From the NCBI GenBank assembly GCA_013397115.1, contig VWZW01000501.1, forward strand, positions 269,199 to 333,198: DNA of 64,000 nt, in the 5' to 3' direction. The notes under the pieces were generated by a model. That model did not search any database. It had not been told where the DNA came from and saw only the letters and a program-made list of their open reading frames with translations. Shown here piece by piece: positions 23,401 through 38,400 of the stretch. This stretch comes from Edolisoma coerulescens. Taxonomy: Eukaryota > Chordata > Aves > Passeriformes > Campephagidae. The position numbers and the translations under genes were made by a program. Each line of letters begins with the position of its first letter. Positions within the stretch are counted from its first letter, which is position 1.

Positions 23401-26400
23401 CTGAAATAAATCTTTCTGTGGTTCTTAAAGGAAATAAAAAACCTTGGAAATGCAAAGGAAAATAAAAGCTTGGAAATGCAAAGGGGAAAAAAAAGCTTGG
23501 AAATGCAAAGGAAAAAAAGATTTGATTTGCTACAAACACAGAGATTGTGTCTGAAATGATTCAATGCTCCTAAATTTTTGGAGGATCTGATGTACAAAAT
23601 AAGGAGAGAAAGGGTTGGGGTTTTCTAAAAAGCAGGATTCATTCTAAACTAAGAGAATCCCAGGAAAACAATGTCCCTGGGGAAGTCATCCTCTCTTAAA
23701 GGTCAGAAGTCAGGGAGCAGACGAAACAATCCCCACAAAACATGGAACTGTAAAGAAATCTAATTAAGAACAAATTGAGGAGGAAGAGAAAACGTTTGTG
23801 AGATCAAAACCAGACATGAAATATCCCATCCTGATCCCGCATTCAGAACCAGCTCCCGAAGAACAAACTCCACGTCAGGAGTTTCATTTGCTCACTCTGA
23901 GTTTGTGCTGCTTCCCGCTCTCCAAGAATCCCAGATTTCCTTAGAAAATTAAAAGGTAAATCAGTATTTTCATGGACCTGGCAGAGTTAAGCTGAGGTGG
24001 CCCAGAAATTCCTGCTGGTTTTGGTGCATTTGGAAAGATTTGGGAAAGTGCAGCGCAGAATCCGACAGCCACGTGTATAAAATAAAGATTTTTTTATAAT
24101 AAATACAGAATCCAAGCAGATTTGGGTCACTGCTCCTTCATCTTCCAATTCCCTCTAATTTTTAAAATCTGAAGAAAAGCAACAGGATGGGGAATTCATC
24201 ATTTAAATGCTCAAAGTGATGGACAGAATCCTTTTTAAATTGACAGGAATATGATGGATACTACCAGAAACAAAGGCTTCAGCTCCTGCCTGCTCGGAGA
24301 GAAGAAGGGGCTGATTTCTGGGGGTTTTGGCTCCCAAAATTCATTTTTTCTCAGCAGGGTCATACATTTGGAGTCGTTTTGATTAAACCAAGAGCACATG
24401 ACAGCAAAATCTGCTGCTCTAAACACTGAGGGAGCAGAGGAAAAACTGAAGCACCTTTGGAATTCCTCCTTGAGCCTTCAGGCTTTGATTCTCCAAACCT
24501 CACTCAGGGCTTGCCCTGCCCATATTGAAATCATTGGAAAACAGGAATTGTTTACTCATGTGACAGCTGGGGGGGATGATCTCCACAGCTGGGAGGCACT
24601 TCCCCCTCCGAAATTCGGGATGTTTAGGTTTGGGATGCAGGAGGGGAGGGATGGCAGAGCCTTGGAGGCTCCTCCAGTGTCACACGCCTGGAAATCCATC
24701 CTGTCACCAAAAAATCACTTTCCATGACATTGCTCTCATCCGCAGCGTCCAAAAGGACACAAGAGGAGCTGTTGGGAATTTGGAGAGAGGGAGGAGGGAA
24801 GGCAAATTCAGCTACCAAGTCCTTACTCTGTTCATTAATATTTAGACTATTTGTCCTGAATGTTTCATCTTTAACAAGTCACAGATTCAGAGGAGATGTG
24901 GAAATTTAAATTATTTTACATGCCTTTGTTCTTCGAATTATAAGAACCCTACCAGAAGTTTCAAAAATAAAAACCTAAAATTAATTAGGATCTAGAATCT
25001 CCAAATTCCACCAAGGAATCCTGTTCCAGAGCAGGAGAGCTCCTACACTCACTCACACCTCAGCACCTCACTGGGAAAGCAGCCAGGCTATTTTTACCGA
25101 TTTCACAACGAGCAGAACCCGTTTTATTCTGATTTATGGAAGGAGCCATCAGCATTCAAATATTGCCATCTAGTGGGGTGCCAGATTCCCAGCCTGGGAG
25201 GCTGCGAGTCAAATGGAAATAAAACCCCCCAGCCTGGATTGTGCCGTGCCAACCCTTTCCAAAGGCTTGGGAAGGGGAGCAGGGCGTGTGTGAATCCAGC
25301 AGGGAGTTTTCCTTGGCGGCACGTGCTGGGTGTTTGCCATCCCAGTGGGCTCATCCTGATGGGCTCAAATCCCAATGGGCTCATCCCGGGCTCATCCCAA
25401 TGGACTCAATCCCGATGGGCTCATCCCAAGATCATCCTGCTGGATTCATCCCAGTGGGCTCATCCCAATGGGCTCATCCCAATGGGCTCGTCCCAATGGG
25501 CTCGTCCCGAGCTCAGTCCCGCTGGGCGCATCGACTCGCAGCCGGCTCCCGGCGTCTCCTCGATCCCCGTTTTAACCCTTGGGAAAGGCAGAGCAGGAAG
25601 TCCAAAGGCAGGGAAGGGAAAGCCCTGCAGCTTTCTGGAATGGTGTTCCAGAACTGCCCGCTCTCCCCACAGGCAGCAGTGCCTTTCCCAGATGGACGTG
25701 GGTTCGTTTGGGGCTGATCAATCCATGCCCAGCTGAGCTGCTTCTCCTCTCTCCAAATGTCAGGGATCAAATACTTCCTTGGACTCTTCGTGTCTTCCTA
25801 AACAACCCCATAAAACTTCAATTTTACTCATTTATAGACTTCCAATGGCAAATATTTCTTGTTTGGAGCCTGCTGGAAGTTCCGGGGGAGGTTTTATTTC
25901 TGCCTGAGTGGGTGTGGGGAAGCAGCAGCCTCCCGTGCACATGGGGAGAGCAGAGCACACCCTGCACCCTCTGAACCAGCCCTGGAGGGACAGCAGGGCT
26001 GGAGCGACTCCACTGCAGACAGACAAAACACTGGAGAAGTTCCATGTGGGAGGAATCAGCCCAAGGAAAACAGCCTGGGTACAACAGGGACACAAAGAAG
26101 CCTCTGTTCCACTTGGAACTCCAGAGCTGGGATGGATCTTCAGTGCTGATAAAGGTGAGCCTTGCACATCACACCCAAGACATGAGTTATGAGCAGCCCA
26201 GTGCTGACACCAGGGGTTGTTAATTCAGGAAAATCTCATCTAATAATAATAATCTAATATCTAATGACCTCTGAAATCCATGCAAACTCCCTGGATTATC
26301 ATTACACAAACCAGCACTTAACCGAGTTACAACAGCTGCAGCAGAAACTTTCCCAAAGAGCCCATCTTCAAATTACCAGATTTGCCCTTTTTTTCTTTAT

Positions 26401-29400
26401 ACACTCCTGAAACAACACTTAAAGCCCCTGAAAAAAGCTGTTTTTCTCTTTCCAGCCTCCCAGGACTGCTTTTAGCTGCCTCTCCAGCAGTGAAGACCTG
26501 CACACTTCAGCACGTACTTGAACTACGTCTGGCCAAAAGGGAAAAGCACTGAGGGATGGAAGGAGTGTGGAAAGAGATGGTCCAAGTGACCTCATACGTT
26601 CATTTTCTATTTTCTGGAGAGCCCAGGACTCACAAATGCCTGACAGCACATCACACACATCAGTGGGGACTGACAGACTCCACTGCTGCTTTTCCAAGAA
26701 TGGAAAATTTAATTCCTCGCTTGTATAATGCGAGGACAACAAGAGAAGTGTGAGGAGGAGGAGAGAGAAAACACAGAGTTTCTTTTCTTTCCTCAAAACT
26801 CCTGCCTTTTTTTCCAATTTATTAACAGGGACTGGCCAGGAAAATAATTGAAATCAAGAGAAGTGCCCAGGAAAGAAGCAAACTGCAGGCAGCACCGAGT
26901 TCCAGCTGAAAGCAAGTGCCAGCATTGATGCCATGGAGGAGAACTGTGGTGCTGAGATAACCTCTTTTGAGGCCAGGCAAGAAGATAATGGGAGAACCCA
27001 TTGAGTTTATCAGTGCCCTGCATGTGGCAGCATTTAATTGATTCACAAAGCAGCAGCTCTGTGGAACTGAAGCCAGACTTGTGCAGCTCCCAGGGAGAGA
27101 ACGTGTGAGAGCAGCAGCAGCAGCACGAGGCCTTTCCCGAGGGCGCTGCACCAACAGGAATTAAAGCTCTTCAGAGAGGAGCAAAGCCCACCAGAAATGA
27201 TTGCTTTCACTTCTTGCTTTTTTTCAAGATGTGCTGAACTCTCAGACTTTGCTCCTGAGGAGGGGAAGAGTTCAACAGCTCTGCAGCCTCTTCCCTCAGT
27301 TCTGTCCCTAACAGCAGCCACTGCTCGTGGCCTTCCCAACAAAGCCCAGCCCAGCTTCCCTGGCCCTGCCAGGGGGAGCAGAGCCCTGGCAAGGCTCAGA
27401 GTCCAGGTTCTGACCAGCACAAAGCTCAGCAGGACCTGCTCCAGCTCCCCTCATCTGCCACAGGCACGATGCTGCAGAACTGGGCAAATCCTCCTCTGCT
27501 TTTATTCACCCCTTCAACCTCAAATGAAACCCCCTGAGCCCTCCAGAGGAGCAGAAATGTCCCACAGCATCTGACCTGAGCAGCCTGGTCTAGTGCAAAG
27601 TGTCCATCCTGTCCATCCAGGGGGCTGGAAAGGACTGAGTTCAGTCCCTTCCAAAGCAAACAATTCCAGGGTTCTGTGATAACACCACAGGAACAGGCTC
27701 AAGTCGGTCTTCACTTCCCAAGAACTACAGCCTGTGGTATTTATCTCTGGGAGAAGAAAATGTTGGCAAAAAGTATTTCCAGGGACCACAGGATTAGCTC
27801 ATCCATCAGACACAAACCACAGGACTCCTGTTCAGGCTACCATGGCTGGGAAGAGGAGTTATTATCCTGCATCATGAGGAAACAGCACATGGGTTCAGCT
27901 CGGGGATCCTCAGGAAATTCCTGGCTTGAGCAGTGCCACTGTCTCATTCCTCCAGGGTATCCATGGCTGATTCCTGAGGGAGCTGTCTGTCAAGGGGAGG
28001 GACTGAAACAACAATTACCAGTATCCAAATCACAGAAATCCATCCATTTCTGGTGCTGATGAAATGTTAAAGACACGGGACAAAACGCCAATTTGGATCA
28101 TTTTCCTTGAGGCTCTCCAGCATCTCCAGACAGAATCCAAGGTCTGGATGCACATCCACAACTGCTGATGTTCAGGACTGCAGCCTGTAGGTGTTACACC
28201 TTTAAACCACGGGATGTTATTAAATACTCAACAGCCAGTGACTTGTGGGATATTCAGAAATGAGACACAAGAAGCCCAAAATTATAAACAGGAAATGAAA
28301 GGAAGACAAAGAAAATGCAAAAAAAAAACCCAGTACAAATATTAGTAAGGAAATGAGGAAAAAGGGAAAATTGGTGGAGTTAATAAAAATGCAGTAATAA
28401 AAAAGGCTTTGAGAAGTGGAAAAGTAAAAGAATAGAAAATAGTGATGATATTTTGTATTTTCGTGCATGTCCTCAGTGACTGCAGTGTTTGTTTAGAGCA
28501 CCTGAAGGGAGACAGACGATGGAGAGAAATGATTTACAAGGGTCTGGAGGGACAGGACACAGAGAATGGCTTCCCAGTGCCAGGGGCAGGGTAAGTGGGA
28601 TATTGGGAAGGAATCATTCCCTGGGAGGGTGGAGAGACCCTGGAATGGATTTCCCAGAGAAGCTCTGGCTGCCCCTGGATCCCTGGAAGTGTCCAAGGCT
28701 TGGAGCACAGGGTTTGGAGCAGCCTGGGACAGTGGGAGGTGTCCCTGCCCATGGCAGGGGTGGGAATGGATCTTTAAGGTCCCTTCCAACCCAAACCATT
28801 CCAGGATTCCATGATCAACATCCCATAAAACAGCACCAGCCTGGAGTGCCTCACAAAACAGATCCTCTGGTGAGAAACACCCGAGCTCAGTTCATCCACG
28901 ACAACTTCCTGCCCTTCCTCCAGCACTTCCAAGCAGGATAATCCTCGAGAAGGACAGAAATGTGATCTATTTGCTGTTTATCCTGCATTGTTATTAAGCT
29001 CAAACTCTTCATTAAGAGCTGCAGCAGCACTGCTGAGCTCCCCACACGTTTTCCACCACGCCGGCGGCAGCTCCAACCCGCCCAACCTGCCTGGGCTGTG
29101 TGCACCAATATTTGTATTTATATTTCTCTCTCCATACATAAACTCATCTCACTGACATCAATTGCACAGCCAAATGTGTTTCCCATTAAGCAGCCGTGTG
29201 TGGGCTGCAGCCCCAGCGCTGGTGTGTGGATTTTTGGGAAGCAGAGCCAGTGTTTAATTCCATTTGGCCTCTGCTGAGGACACAACTCCTTTCAGAGTGT
29301 ATTAACATCTCTTTCAACTCCTGCAGTAGGAAAAGTGCTCCCATCCCTACTGGAAGCAATGTTTTCTATAACAGGAACACCAGGCTTTGATGAGGGATTT

Positions 29401-32400
29401 CGCTCTGTGCTGCGTTTTTGTGTCTGAAAAAGGGAAGTTCTTTGGCATTTGAAGCAGAAAATGCATCATTCCGAGTTAAAAAATCAGATTTTATCATCAG
29501 GTGTTCTCAGCTAACACAGTGTTTTATGGTATTTACAAGACAGGGGGGTAATTCTGGATGAAATTGAAAGGAAAATGGGAAATTTCACTCTTCAAAGTAG
29601 TCTTGGAAAGAAGTAGGAAAATTCACCAAAATTTTTCACCACAGTTTCCTCCCCTCTGTGAGCACAGGAGGGTTTGGGTGGGGGATTTATGTTTTTGAGG
29701 GTTTTCTTTTTTTCAGCAACAATCCTGTCCCTAACATGAGAGTTATTTCCATGTGCATAAATAATTCCCTGAGCAACAGATGCTGGCTGGTGCCAAAACT
29801 GGAATTTTGGGGTCCAACAACACAATGTTCCCCTTAATGCAAGTCATGAGTTTGGATCTCCTTCTTCCACCCAAACACAAGTTCTGCATTAAATTTGCAA
29901 GTTCTGATTTTCCATCCCTCTTGGAATAATTAACCAGAACTGACAAATAAGTGGAAAAATGATTGGTGAGACTCTGCAAAAAGCCATGTGGAGAACAAGA
30001 GGCTTGCACAGAAATGATCCACAAAGTTACACACAATAATATATATAAAATATATATATAAAAAAATATTATAAATAACTCATGTTATTTTGTTTTCATT
30101 TAATACTTTGATTATTTTGAAGAATAAGGGCTACTGATAAATTTTCTTTTCTGAGCTTCAGAACTTCCCTCTCCCTTTTTTCCAACATGCCACGGAAAAT
30201 CATCTTTTCTATTATAAAATTTCTTATAACTGCAAAATTCTGAATTTGGGAATCTGGTTTTTTCCAACTCGCTCGTGGAAATTGCTGTAAAATCTCCAAA
30301 GAGCTAAACCTGTATTTTCTGTTAGGCAAAGAAAATTACAACTGAGGATGTTCTTGGATCAGATTGCACCAGCCAATGTCTCCATTTTTAGCAGGGCTGA
30401 GGTAATGAGCTATTTAATGACAGAGATTGTGTTTAAGTCATGCTGGTTTCTTGCCCAAAAACTCTCCTCAATACCACTGCCACCCCACAAGCAAATTCCT
30501 ACCACAAGTGAAAATTTAGACTTGCAAAGATAAACTTTCCTCTCCTCTTGTGGTCAACCTTCTGCAGAGCATCAAGAATTTAATAAACACACATCTCTTC
30601 ATTTTCTATACTTTCTGCATGTTATATAAAATGCTTTCTCTATTAAATACAGATTTGCTCTGTTTTTCTTACAGAAAAAAAGAAAAAAAAAAAGGATGGA
30701 ATATCTTTCCACTGACAAACTGGAAGAAACTTGAAACAAAAAGAAAAATAAAATCCTTTCTATTTCCTTGGGCTCCTCTGGCTGTGATTGGCACAGGCCA
30801 GGCTGATGACACTGGATTTTTCATTTCTGTCTGAATTAAGGCATCAAAGCAGGACTGCTCAGAGCAGGAGCAAATCCAACTGTTGGGACCAGGGAAACTC
30901 GGGTTGGGGTCGATTTTCTGGGATAACACTTCATGGATCAAAACCAGATGTGTGTGGACTGGGAAAGGGGATATGGGATGGCAGGGCTCTTCCCAGGCAG
31001 GGAATGCAGGGATGGAATGGTGGCACATGGGAACTCAGCAGGAGTTGTGCCACTGAACTGAGCAGTGGCACCATCCCATCCTTGAGAGCTGAGTCCTCCA
31101 CATTCCTCACCAGGTTGCTGGAATCCAATTCCACTCCCACTTAATTACTGCCAGTGATGACATGTGAGGTTATTAAGTGAAATCATCATTTCTGGAGCAC
31201 TGCTCTCACTGTTAAATTTGCTGCTCCATCAACTTTTCATGTGTTTTCTTCACTGGTTGCCACAGGGTCCTCTGTCCTCACTGGTAGCAAATCTCAAGAA
31301 GCATCAACATTTCACTACCCAAACCAGTCATCTCTGGCCAGATCCACACAGGGTCTATTTTTTCCAGAAATCCCTGGTTTTTTATGGCCTGGCTCCCAAA
31401 AGAAAGCAACACACCAGCCAATGTTAGGAAGGAATGAAGTTGTTTCAGATACCTGGATCCCAGACCATGTTCATGCCATCAAAGTCAGACACTGACTGCT
31501 CCTCATCATCCCCTGCTCTCACATCTGTGCCATTCCAGACCTTCTCCAGCTGCAGGGATCACTTCCATAATCCAGTTTTTTCATGGTCAGAATGCCTCAC
31601 AGCAATGACATAATCCCCAGCCTGAGCCCTTGCTCACATGGACACATTCCTTCCCCATGCTCACATTGGCAAACATCTCATCTCCCTCCACAACCAGTTA
31701 CAAACTGAGCCGTGTGATTTGTGCTCTCAGATTTGAGGGATGGAGAAAGCACTGCCTGGGAATTGCTTTAACACTGGAGCAAGATCCATTTCTTAGTGTT
31801 TCTAAAAGCTCCCAACAAAAACCCACGTTTTAAAAACGCACAGGAACAACATCATTGACACTGATGAGATCAGCAGACAAAAAGGCTTTGGAGATCAGCA
31901 TTAATTTGAATTACCATCTCTCTTAAAAACACATATTTAATGTATTTGTAAAAGAAGCCTGAAGTCTTCTGCTTCAGGTAAATAATGAAGCAAAAACTGC
32001 CCTTATGCAGCCACCCGAGTGGGTTAGATTTGGTTTTCAATTTCCCCAAAACAGCCTGAAAACCACTGGAAACAACAGCAAATCAACAGGAATGTGTTTC
32101 CTGCCATCATCAAACACTGTTCAATTCCCTTCCCTGTAACTACCACACAGCCAGTTCTTCAAACACCACCCCAACAATCCCTTGCTGACACGTCCTTAAG
32201 CCTTACCTGGAGTTTCAAATTGCCAATTCCACACAAAACCCACCAGTAGAACAAACTATTCCCACTCCAGATCCACTGGTGACCTACACAAAATGTGCCT
32301 ATAAAGAACCTTTTAACAACAAGGCCTCCTGGTTTATTAGAATCCAGTTCAAGGATCACTCCTGGCCCTGCAGAGACACCCCAACAATCCCAGCCTGTCC

Positions 32401-35400
32401 CTGGGAACGTTGTCCAAACGCTCCTGGAGCTCTGGCAGCCTTGGGAATGTGCCCATTCCCTGATTCCAGTGCTCAGCCACCACCTGGCAGAAGAACCTCC
32501 TCCCAAAATCCTGGTTATCCTAATTTCCTGGAAATACAGCACAGGGAACAGACTTGGCTGTCCTCAGTGTGTTCACTAACAGTCACCACACCAGAACACG
32601 ATGCTCACATCCAGATTCCTCTTTTCATCTCAAACCAGTGGCTGTGCCTTTGTTCTATATGAAACCACATTTGATTCCTTTTAAATGAACAAATATTGTG
32701 CCTTTAACACAAGTAATATCAGTTCACAGCTCCATAACAGCTCAAATAATCCAAAGACTCGTGCACATGGAGCAGACAGAAACCCATCACAGCGTTCCTG
32801 CTGTGAATCCACAGATTTTATGATCCTGACATTGCCAACTTTTTCCATCACAATCTCAGCAAGTCTTTTGAAAAAAGAGACATAAATGGGAAATCAAAAA
32901 GCAAGGTTCAGGACCGTGCTGGTTTGAGCACTAGAACAGTACTGAAATTGGTGTTACTTATTATTTCTACAATATTTACTGCACTCACAGCTGGCGGTTG
33001 CAAAGAAATCAGAACTCAGAATAAAAGACTGAGGAATTTCTGGTGTAAACTGAAGTAAACCAGCCCATTAGGATTTCTTCCTAAAAATCCTAAACCTCCT
33101 TCACAAACCGAAGCCAGCAGAACATCTCAGCACACACCAAACACGCTCCTCAAACACCATTGAACGCATCGGTTTCTGCCTTACCCACACCCTCCAAACG
33201 CCCAAGTTTCACTCACAGCGAATCCCGTAGATCATGAGAGGATCCAGCTGCTTCTTGCCGTGCTTCCCCTGGCCCGAGAGGTTGGAGATGGCCTGGATCT
33301 CCCTGTGGAAGAGGTAGTCCAGCAGGGTCAGGGCCATCTTCTCGGCCGTGCGGCAGTTGGTGCTGATGTGCAGCATGTCCGCGGGCGTGATGGGGCAGCG
33401 CACCCGCATCTCGGGGTTGTTCTCGTCGCCCAGCCACGTCCCGTTGGGGTAATCCTCTGAAACACACATGGGGACAGCCTGAGCAGGGAGGCAGGCTCGG
33501 GAGACAGCATTTCTGAAGTTTGCACGATCTCCCCCAGTTTTGCTTCCTGGCGAGCACAGCGGGCTCGCGGCACCGGCTACTGAGAGAAAGAAACCCAAAT
33601 TCACCCCAACAGTGACCAAGAAGTTATTGTCATTCACGTTCTGGCCTGCACAGGAACTGGTGCAGCCAGTCCAGGTGTCCAATTCACCCTCAGAGATCTT
33701 TTTCATTGAGAATCCACTCCAGGCCCAGCGTTCTCATGCCCTAAAAATGAACATTACTGCAACTCCGGGATGTTCTCAAAGCACAGCAAATTTTAAGCAG
33801 CCAACAGCTTTGAACCTTGTTATTCCCCAACCCCAAAACCATGAGATTAAAACAAGGCTGAGCAAGATTACAGAGTTAAGAAATGATAATTAATAGTAAA
33901 CAGTAACTTGTTAAATCATTTGAAAGGAATACATCAAGCAATGACAATCATTTAGGATGTAGCCAGAGATGCCAATCAAAATTTGGGGTTTTCCTCATAT
34001 TTACTGGCTAGATTATTTTCTAAGTAACACTTTACCAAAGACCAGGTTTAGTAGAAAGATAATTAATCAATCACTAATCATCTTCCCTTTTATTCAAATA
34101 TAAGACCATCAGCACCACACCTACACATACGCTCTATATATATAGAAGCTTTTTTATTTCTTTCCCAGTTTCTCAGATTGTCAGGGGGGAAAAAAAGCAA
34201 TACTAGGGATTTAATTAAATAAATAAATTAAATTCAAAGGAATACTAGGCCCTCACTTCAATTAACCTGTGCAGGCAATGCCAAATGGATTCAAGATTAA
34301 CCAAAAACTGGAACTGAGCTCAGGACCAATCCCCACTCAAGTGGAGGACGGAACACAGGGCAGAGGATGAGACTCCCATTCCAGACATAAACCAAACTTC
34401 CAGAATTCCTCACACTGCTAACAGGAACTGGGTAGAAAACACTCCAGCAGTATTTCAGTGACCACTGACACGGACCATTTGGATTTGATTTCCATGTTTG
34501 CTCAGCTTTGTGGAACAAAACAAGGTTTGCTGACTGAGGGGTCACTCAGCCCTTCCATGGAGAGCTTTACAGTCATTTATTGGGAACAACATTCAATTAC
34601 ATGACTTTTCTTTCATTAAATGACCTTAAAGGGGACCTCTGTGGTATAGACAAGGTCACCAGTTCCTGGTTTCCATAACGCTTCCCCTCCCCAAAGAAGG
34701 TGACAGAGTTCAGCCCAAACAGCGCCTCCTTTTCACACCGAGCAGGACCCTGAGCAAGCACCATCTGGACTTCCAAATCCTGCCCTGGGGTTGATCAGAC
34801 AACAAGCCAGAAGTACTCAATAAAATACAACATAAAAGCAGCTCGAAACACTCCAGACTGCTTTTCCACCACGACCTTTGGGTTGAGTCACCCCACACGT
34901 CAGGGGCGAGTTTACAGTGATGAGTAACGACAGGATGAGGCAAACGTTGGATTGTGCAATCCTGATTTATCACTGCAACAGCAGATTATCAGCTGCAGCA
35001 CAGCCACACAGCCAGGGAATGGTCTGGGCTGGAAGGGACCTTAAAGATCATCTCCTCCCACCCCTGCCATGGGCAGGGACACCTTCCACCATCCCAGGCT
35101 GCTCCAAACCCCATCCAACCTGGCCTTGGGCACTTCCAGGGATCCAGGGGCAGCCACAGATCCTCTGGGAAATCTATTCCAGGGCGTCCCCACCCTCCCA
35201 GGGAGGAATTCCTTCCTTATATTTTAGTAATTTGCAAGAAAAAGTATTTATTGTTGATGTATGTAGCAATTCATCCCTCAAACTTCTTTCTGCTGAACTC
35301 AGAACTTCATGCCCTGTCCTGAATATTTTTTATACGCTTGCAAATTGTTAATATATTTTTTTTATTTGATCCTTTCCTTTTTATCCTGAGCCAGGATAGG

Positions 35401-38400
35401 TCACACTGGCTGCTTTCTGCTCCCAGTACCAGGTGCCATCTGAAAAATAAAGTGGTTTGGATGAATTGTGCCTTGTTTTGCATGCCACTGTGTCTGGCCT
35501 CACCACAAGTCTGGTTACCATTATCAGGGAAAACAACAGGCTGTTCCTCAAGATAAATGGGCTGGCTTAGAAAAATTTGGGCAGATCTGGCGAAGCAAAA
35601 ACAGCTCTGGATCAATGTGTACGTTTTTCAAAGAAATTCTAGGAAGCCTGAATAAATTATCCTCCAGCCTATCACAGCCTTACTTCCCCTACAGCTCACA
35701 GGATTGCTGTTGGATATAGGAATTTTTATTCCTTATGGAACACCTTTTGCCTGCAGACTTTTTTAACCAACATTGTTAACCTACATGAAGCAAAGATTTT
35801 GTTCAATTTGCAAAATCCTCTCTTTTCTTTTCCCTGCTGGCACCGAGTCCAGAACATACTGTTTTTACCACATGCAACTGTTCTTTTATTGCTCCCAGCC
35901 TGGAAAAAAAGACATTATCTTGTTATTCTGACCTATGACCACAATCCCCCCACTAAATTATCTCTTGCATTTTCCCCTCCTGCTTTCAAAGTTTCAACAG
36001 AAAGGGAATTTCTTTTATAACCATTTTGCATTAAGCATGACTGAAGTTAACCATGAATCTACTGCCTCACTGCAGCTCCAGGAGGGCACAAAAAGCTGAA
36101 TTATTGCTTATTTTAGATCAAAATCATTCCTGCCAGGCTGCTAACACATCTGGCACTTTGCAGGGAGCAAACACAGGACTGGCACCCAAAAATCTGGTGA
36201 AAAGAGGAAATCCAGGGCCAGTTCTGAGTGAGTCACAAATGCCCTGAGCTCTGGTGTGGTGCGGAGGGGAGAGAATGGATAAGGAAGGAGAAAACAGATT
36301 GGGAATTGGGTGGAAATTCTCTCTAAACAATTAAATACATAAACACTATTGACTAAATCTGGATCACTGGAGGTTCCCAGCATTCAAACATCCTCTAAAG
36401 CATTGGGAATGGTTCTTTAGGTGCCTTATCAGGCTTTATAGGTGGTATCTGGATGGAATCTGGGGGAGGGGGGTTATTTATGCATCCACTGTAAGAGCCA
36501 GACTCCAACCCCACCAGCACTGCTGCTGCTGCTCCTTAAAGACTTCCAAAAAAATCCATAAATGTGAGCTGGGGAGGAAGAGCACAGTCAAAGAACACAT
36601 TTCCCTTAAACTCAGCAAAGCACAACTGCACACACTCCTCTGGAGCTCGGCTCATCCCACACCTTCTCATTTTGCCCTATTTTCCTTTCCTTAATTGAGG
36701 AAGAACTTCATTCCCTGGAGGGTGGCAGAGCCCTGGAGCAGCTACCCGGGGAGGGTGCGGGGTCTCCCTCTCCAGAGACATCCCAAACCCACCTGGATGT
36801 GTTCCTGTGCCACCTGCTCCGGGTGCCCTGCCTGGGGCTGGGTGATCTCCAGAGCTCCCTCCCAACCCCAACCATTCCATGACTCTGGGAATTTTCCTGA
36901 GGACCCTGCTGCACCTTGAGGGGAAAGGTGCTCCCTTGCCTTTTTTACACCAAATACTCATCACAGAATCAGATCACCACAGAAGTGGCTCCTGATCATT
37001 TCTACTTCCAGTGCAGAAAGTCCTGCCAGCTTTATCAGATTCCCTCTGTGCCCTCACAGCCTCACTCCCACACCACGCTGATTTCTAATTCCTCTTCAAT
37101 GTTCTTTTTCCAACATCACAAAATTTGCCTTTATCTCCGTTCTACTGAACCCAGTTTGCTTTTCAGTGCTGGTCTGGACTCTTTTTCACTGCATTAAGTG
37201 CATTTATCTCCCAGCACAGCTGACCATCCATCCATCCATCCCCCTGTTCGGGGACCTGCCGGGGGCTGCCACGCAAACGAGGATTTCTCTGGGAACAGGA
37301 GGAGCCAGTTTGGGGTCAGCAGCAAGAAAAGCTCTGTCAAGAGAACAAAAACCAGACAGGGACTGCTCTGGATGTGCTCTCCCACCCAGGGAAGTGACAG
37401 ACACTGCTGTTACTCACATTTTTCCATCGGGAGACACTCCCCTGGTCTGACATGGGAGCCTAAAAGCAAAGCCAGGCTCTGCTCTCTCCCTGGGAGCTGT
37501 CAGTCATTCCTTTAAAACCAGGGAAAACAAAGGGAAACACCTGCCCACAGAAACACTTGAATTAACACGTTCCATCACTCCAAGAAGTTGTGTTTATTTT
37601 ACTCTCGAGGCTGGGTGCAAAGTTGGCAGTGGCAGCAAAAGACTGGTAGGTGCAGAGAGGCAGAAAGATGAATTAATCTTTAAAAAATTCAAATAAACAC
37701 CAAAAATACAAATCCTAACCTACAAAAATAAACCTCCATTTCTAGAGAAATTAAATAATATTTTGGCTGATGTATAGAAGGTTCAACACCAGCATGGGGG
37801 GGGTGGGGTTGGAAGGAGATGAGCTTCAAGGTCCCTTCCAAGCCAAACCATTCCATGATTCTGTGATCTTTTAAATGAGCTCCTGGCAATTAGCAAGAGT
37901 TCACAGAGGCAGTGATTAATTGGCAGAGACTCCAGAGCACTGACTTTATTAATTAAAAATCATTAACTCTGTGGAAGGGAGGGACAAGCAGGCTGTAAAT
38001 TCACCTCCAGATGCAGCAGTGGGATTGAAAGCTGTGCTAAAAGAAAGCGTTAAAGAGCTTTTAAAGCCACGTTCCCCAAAACCTCCTCCCAGCACGAAAT
38101 GCAGGTCAGACACTGGGAATTCTGGATGAGGAACAACACACACGGCCTGGACACAGACCTGGAGATTTTCACTTGACTGTTCTTGTGTGGGGGGAAAGAA
38201 AGGTTTCATTTCCTTGTGAATATCAAAGAAAAATCACAGAATCCCAGAATGGTTTGGGTGGGAAGGGACCTTAAAATCATCCCATTCCACCCCCTGCCAT
38301 GGCAGGGACACCTTCCACCATCCCAGGTTGCTCCAAGCCCCGTCCAGCCTGGCCTTGGGCACTTCCAGGGATGCAGGGGCAGCCACAGCTTCTCTGGCAA

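Larger units (their letters stand above)
19383..33216 (-). other. BANP intron between coding exons 6 and 7
   Basis: 13.8 kb. It holds CR1 fragments at 20266-20495, 21712-21935, 27572-27685, 28545-28818 and 32335-32545, the second copy of a duplicated sequence (20870-21092), a 34-bp tandem duplication (21497-21565), an approximately 28-bp A-rich tandem repeat (23430-23520), a minisatellite (25345-25530) and an AT-rich run near 30040-30075. The rest shows nothing recognisable. Confidence 0.85.

Noticed and set aside
25173..25736. 187- and 158-codon frames with repeated Gly/Ser/Trp peptides
   Set aside because: Produced by the GGGCTCATCCCAAT minisatellite. All three frames are open, as expected for a repeat without stops.
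33260..33557. Open frames in other frames and strands over the BEN exon
   Set aside because: Shadow frames of a GC-rich conserved coding exon. Splice borders and protein identity fit only the minus-strand frame given.
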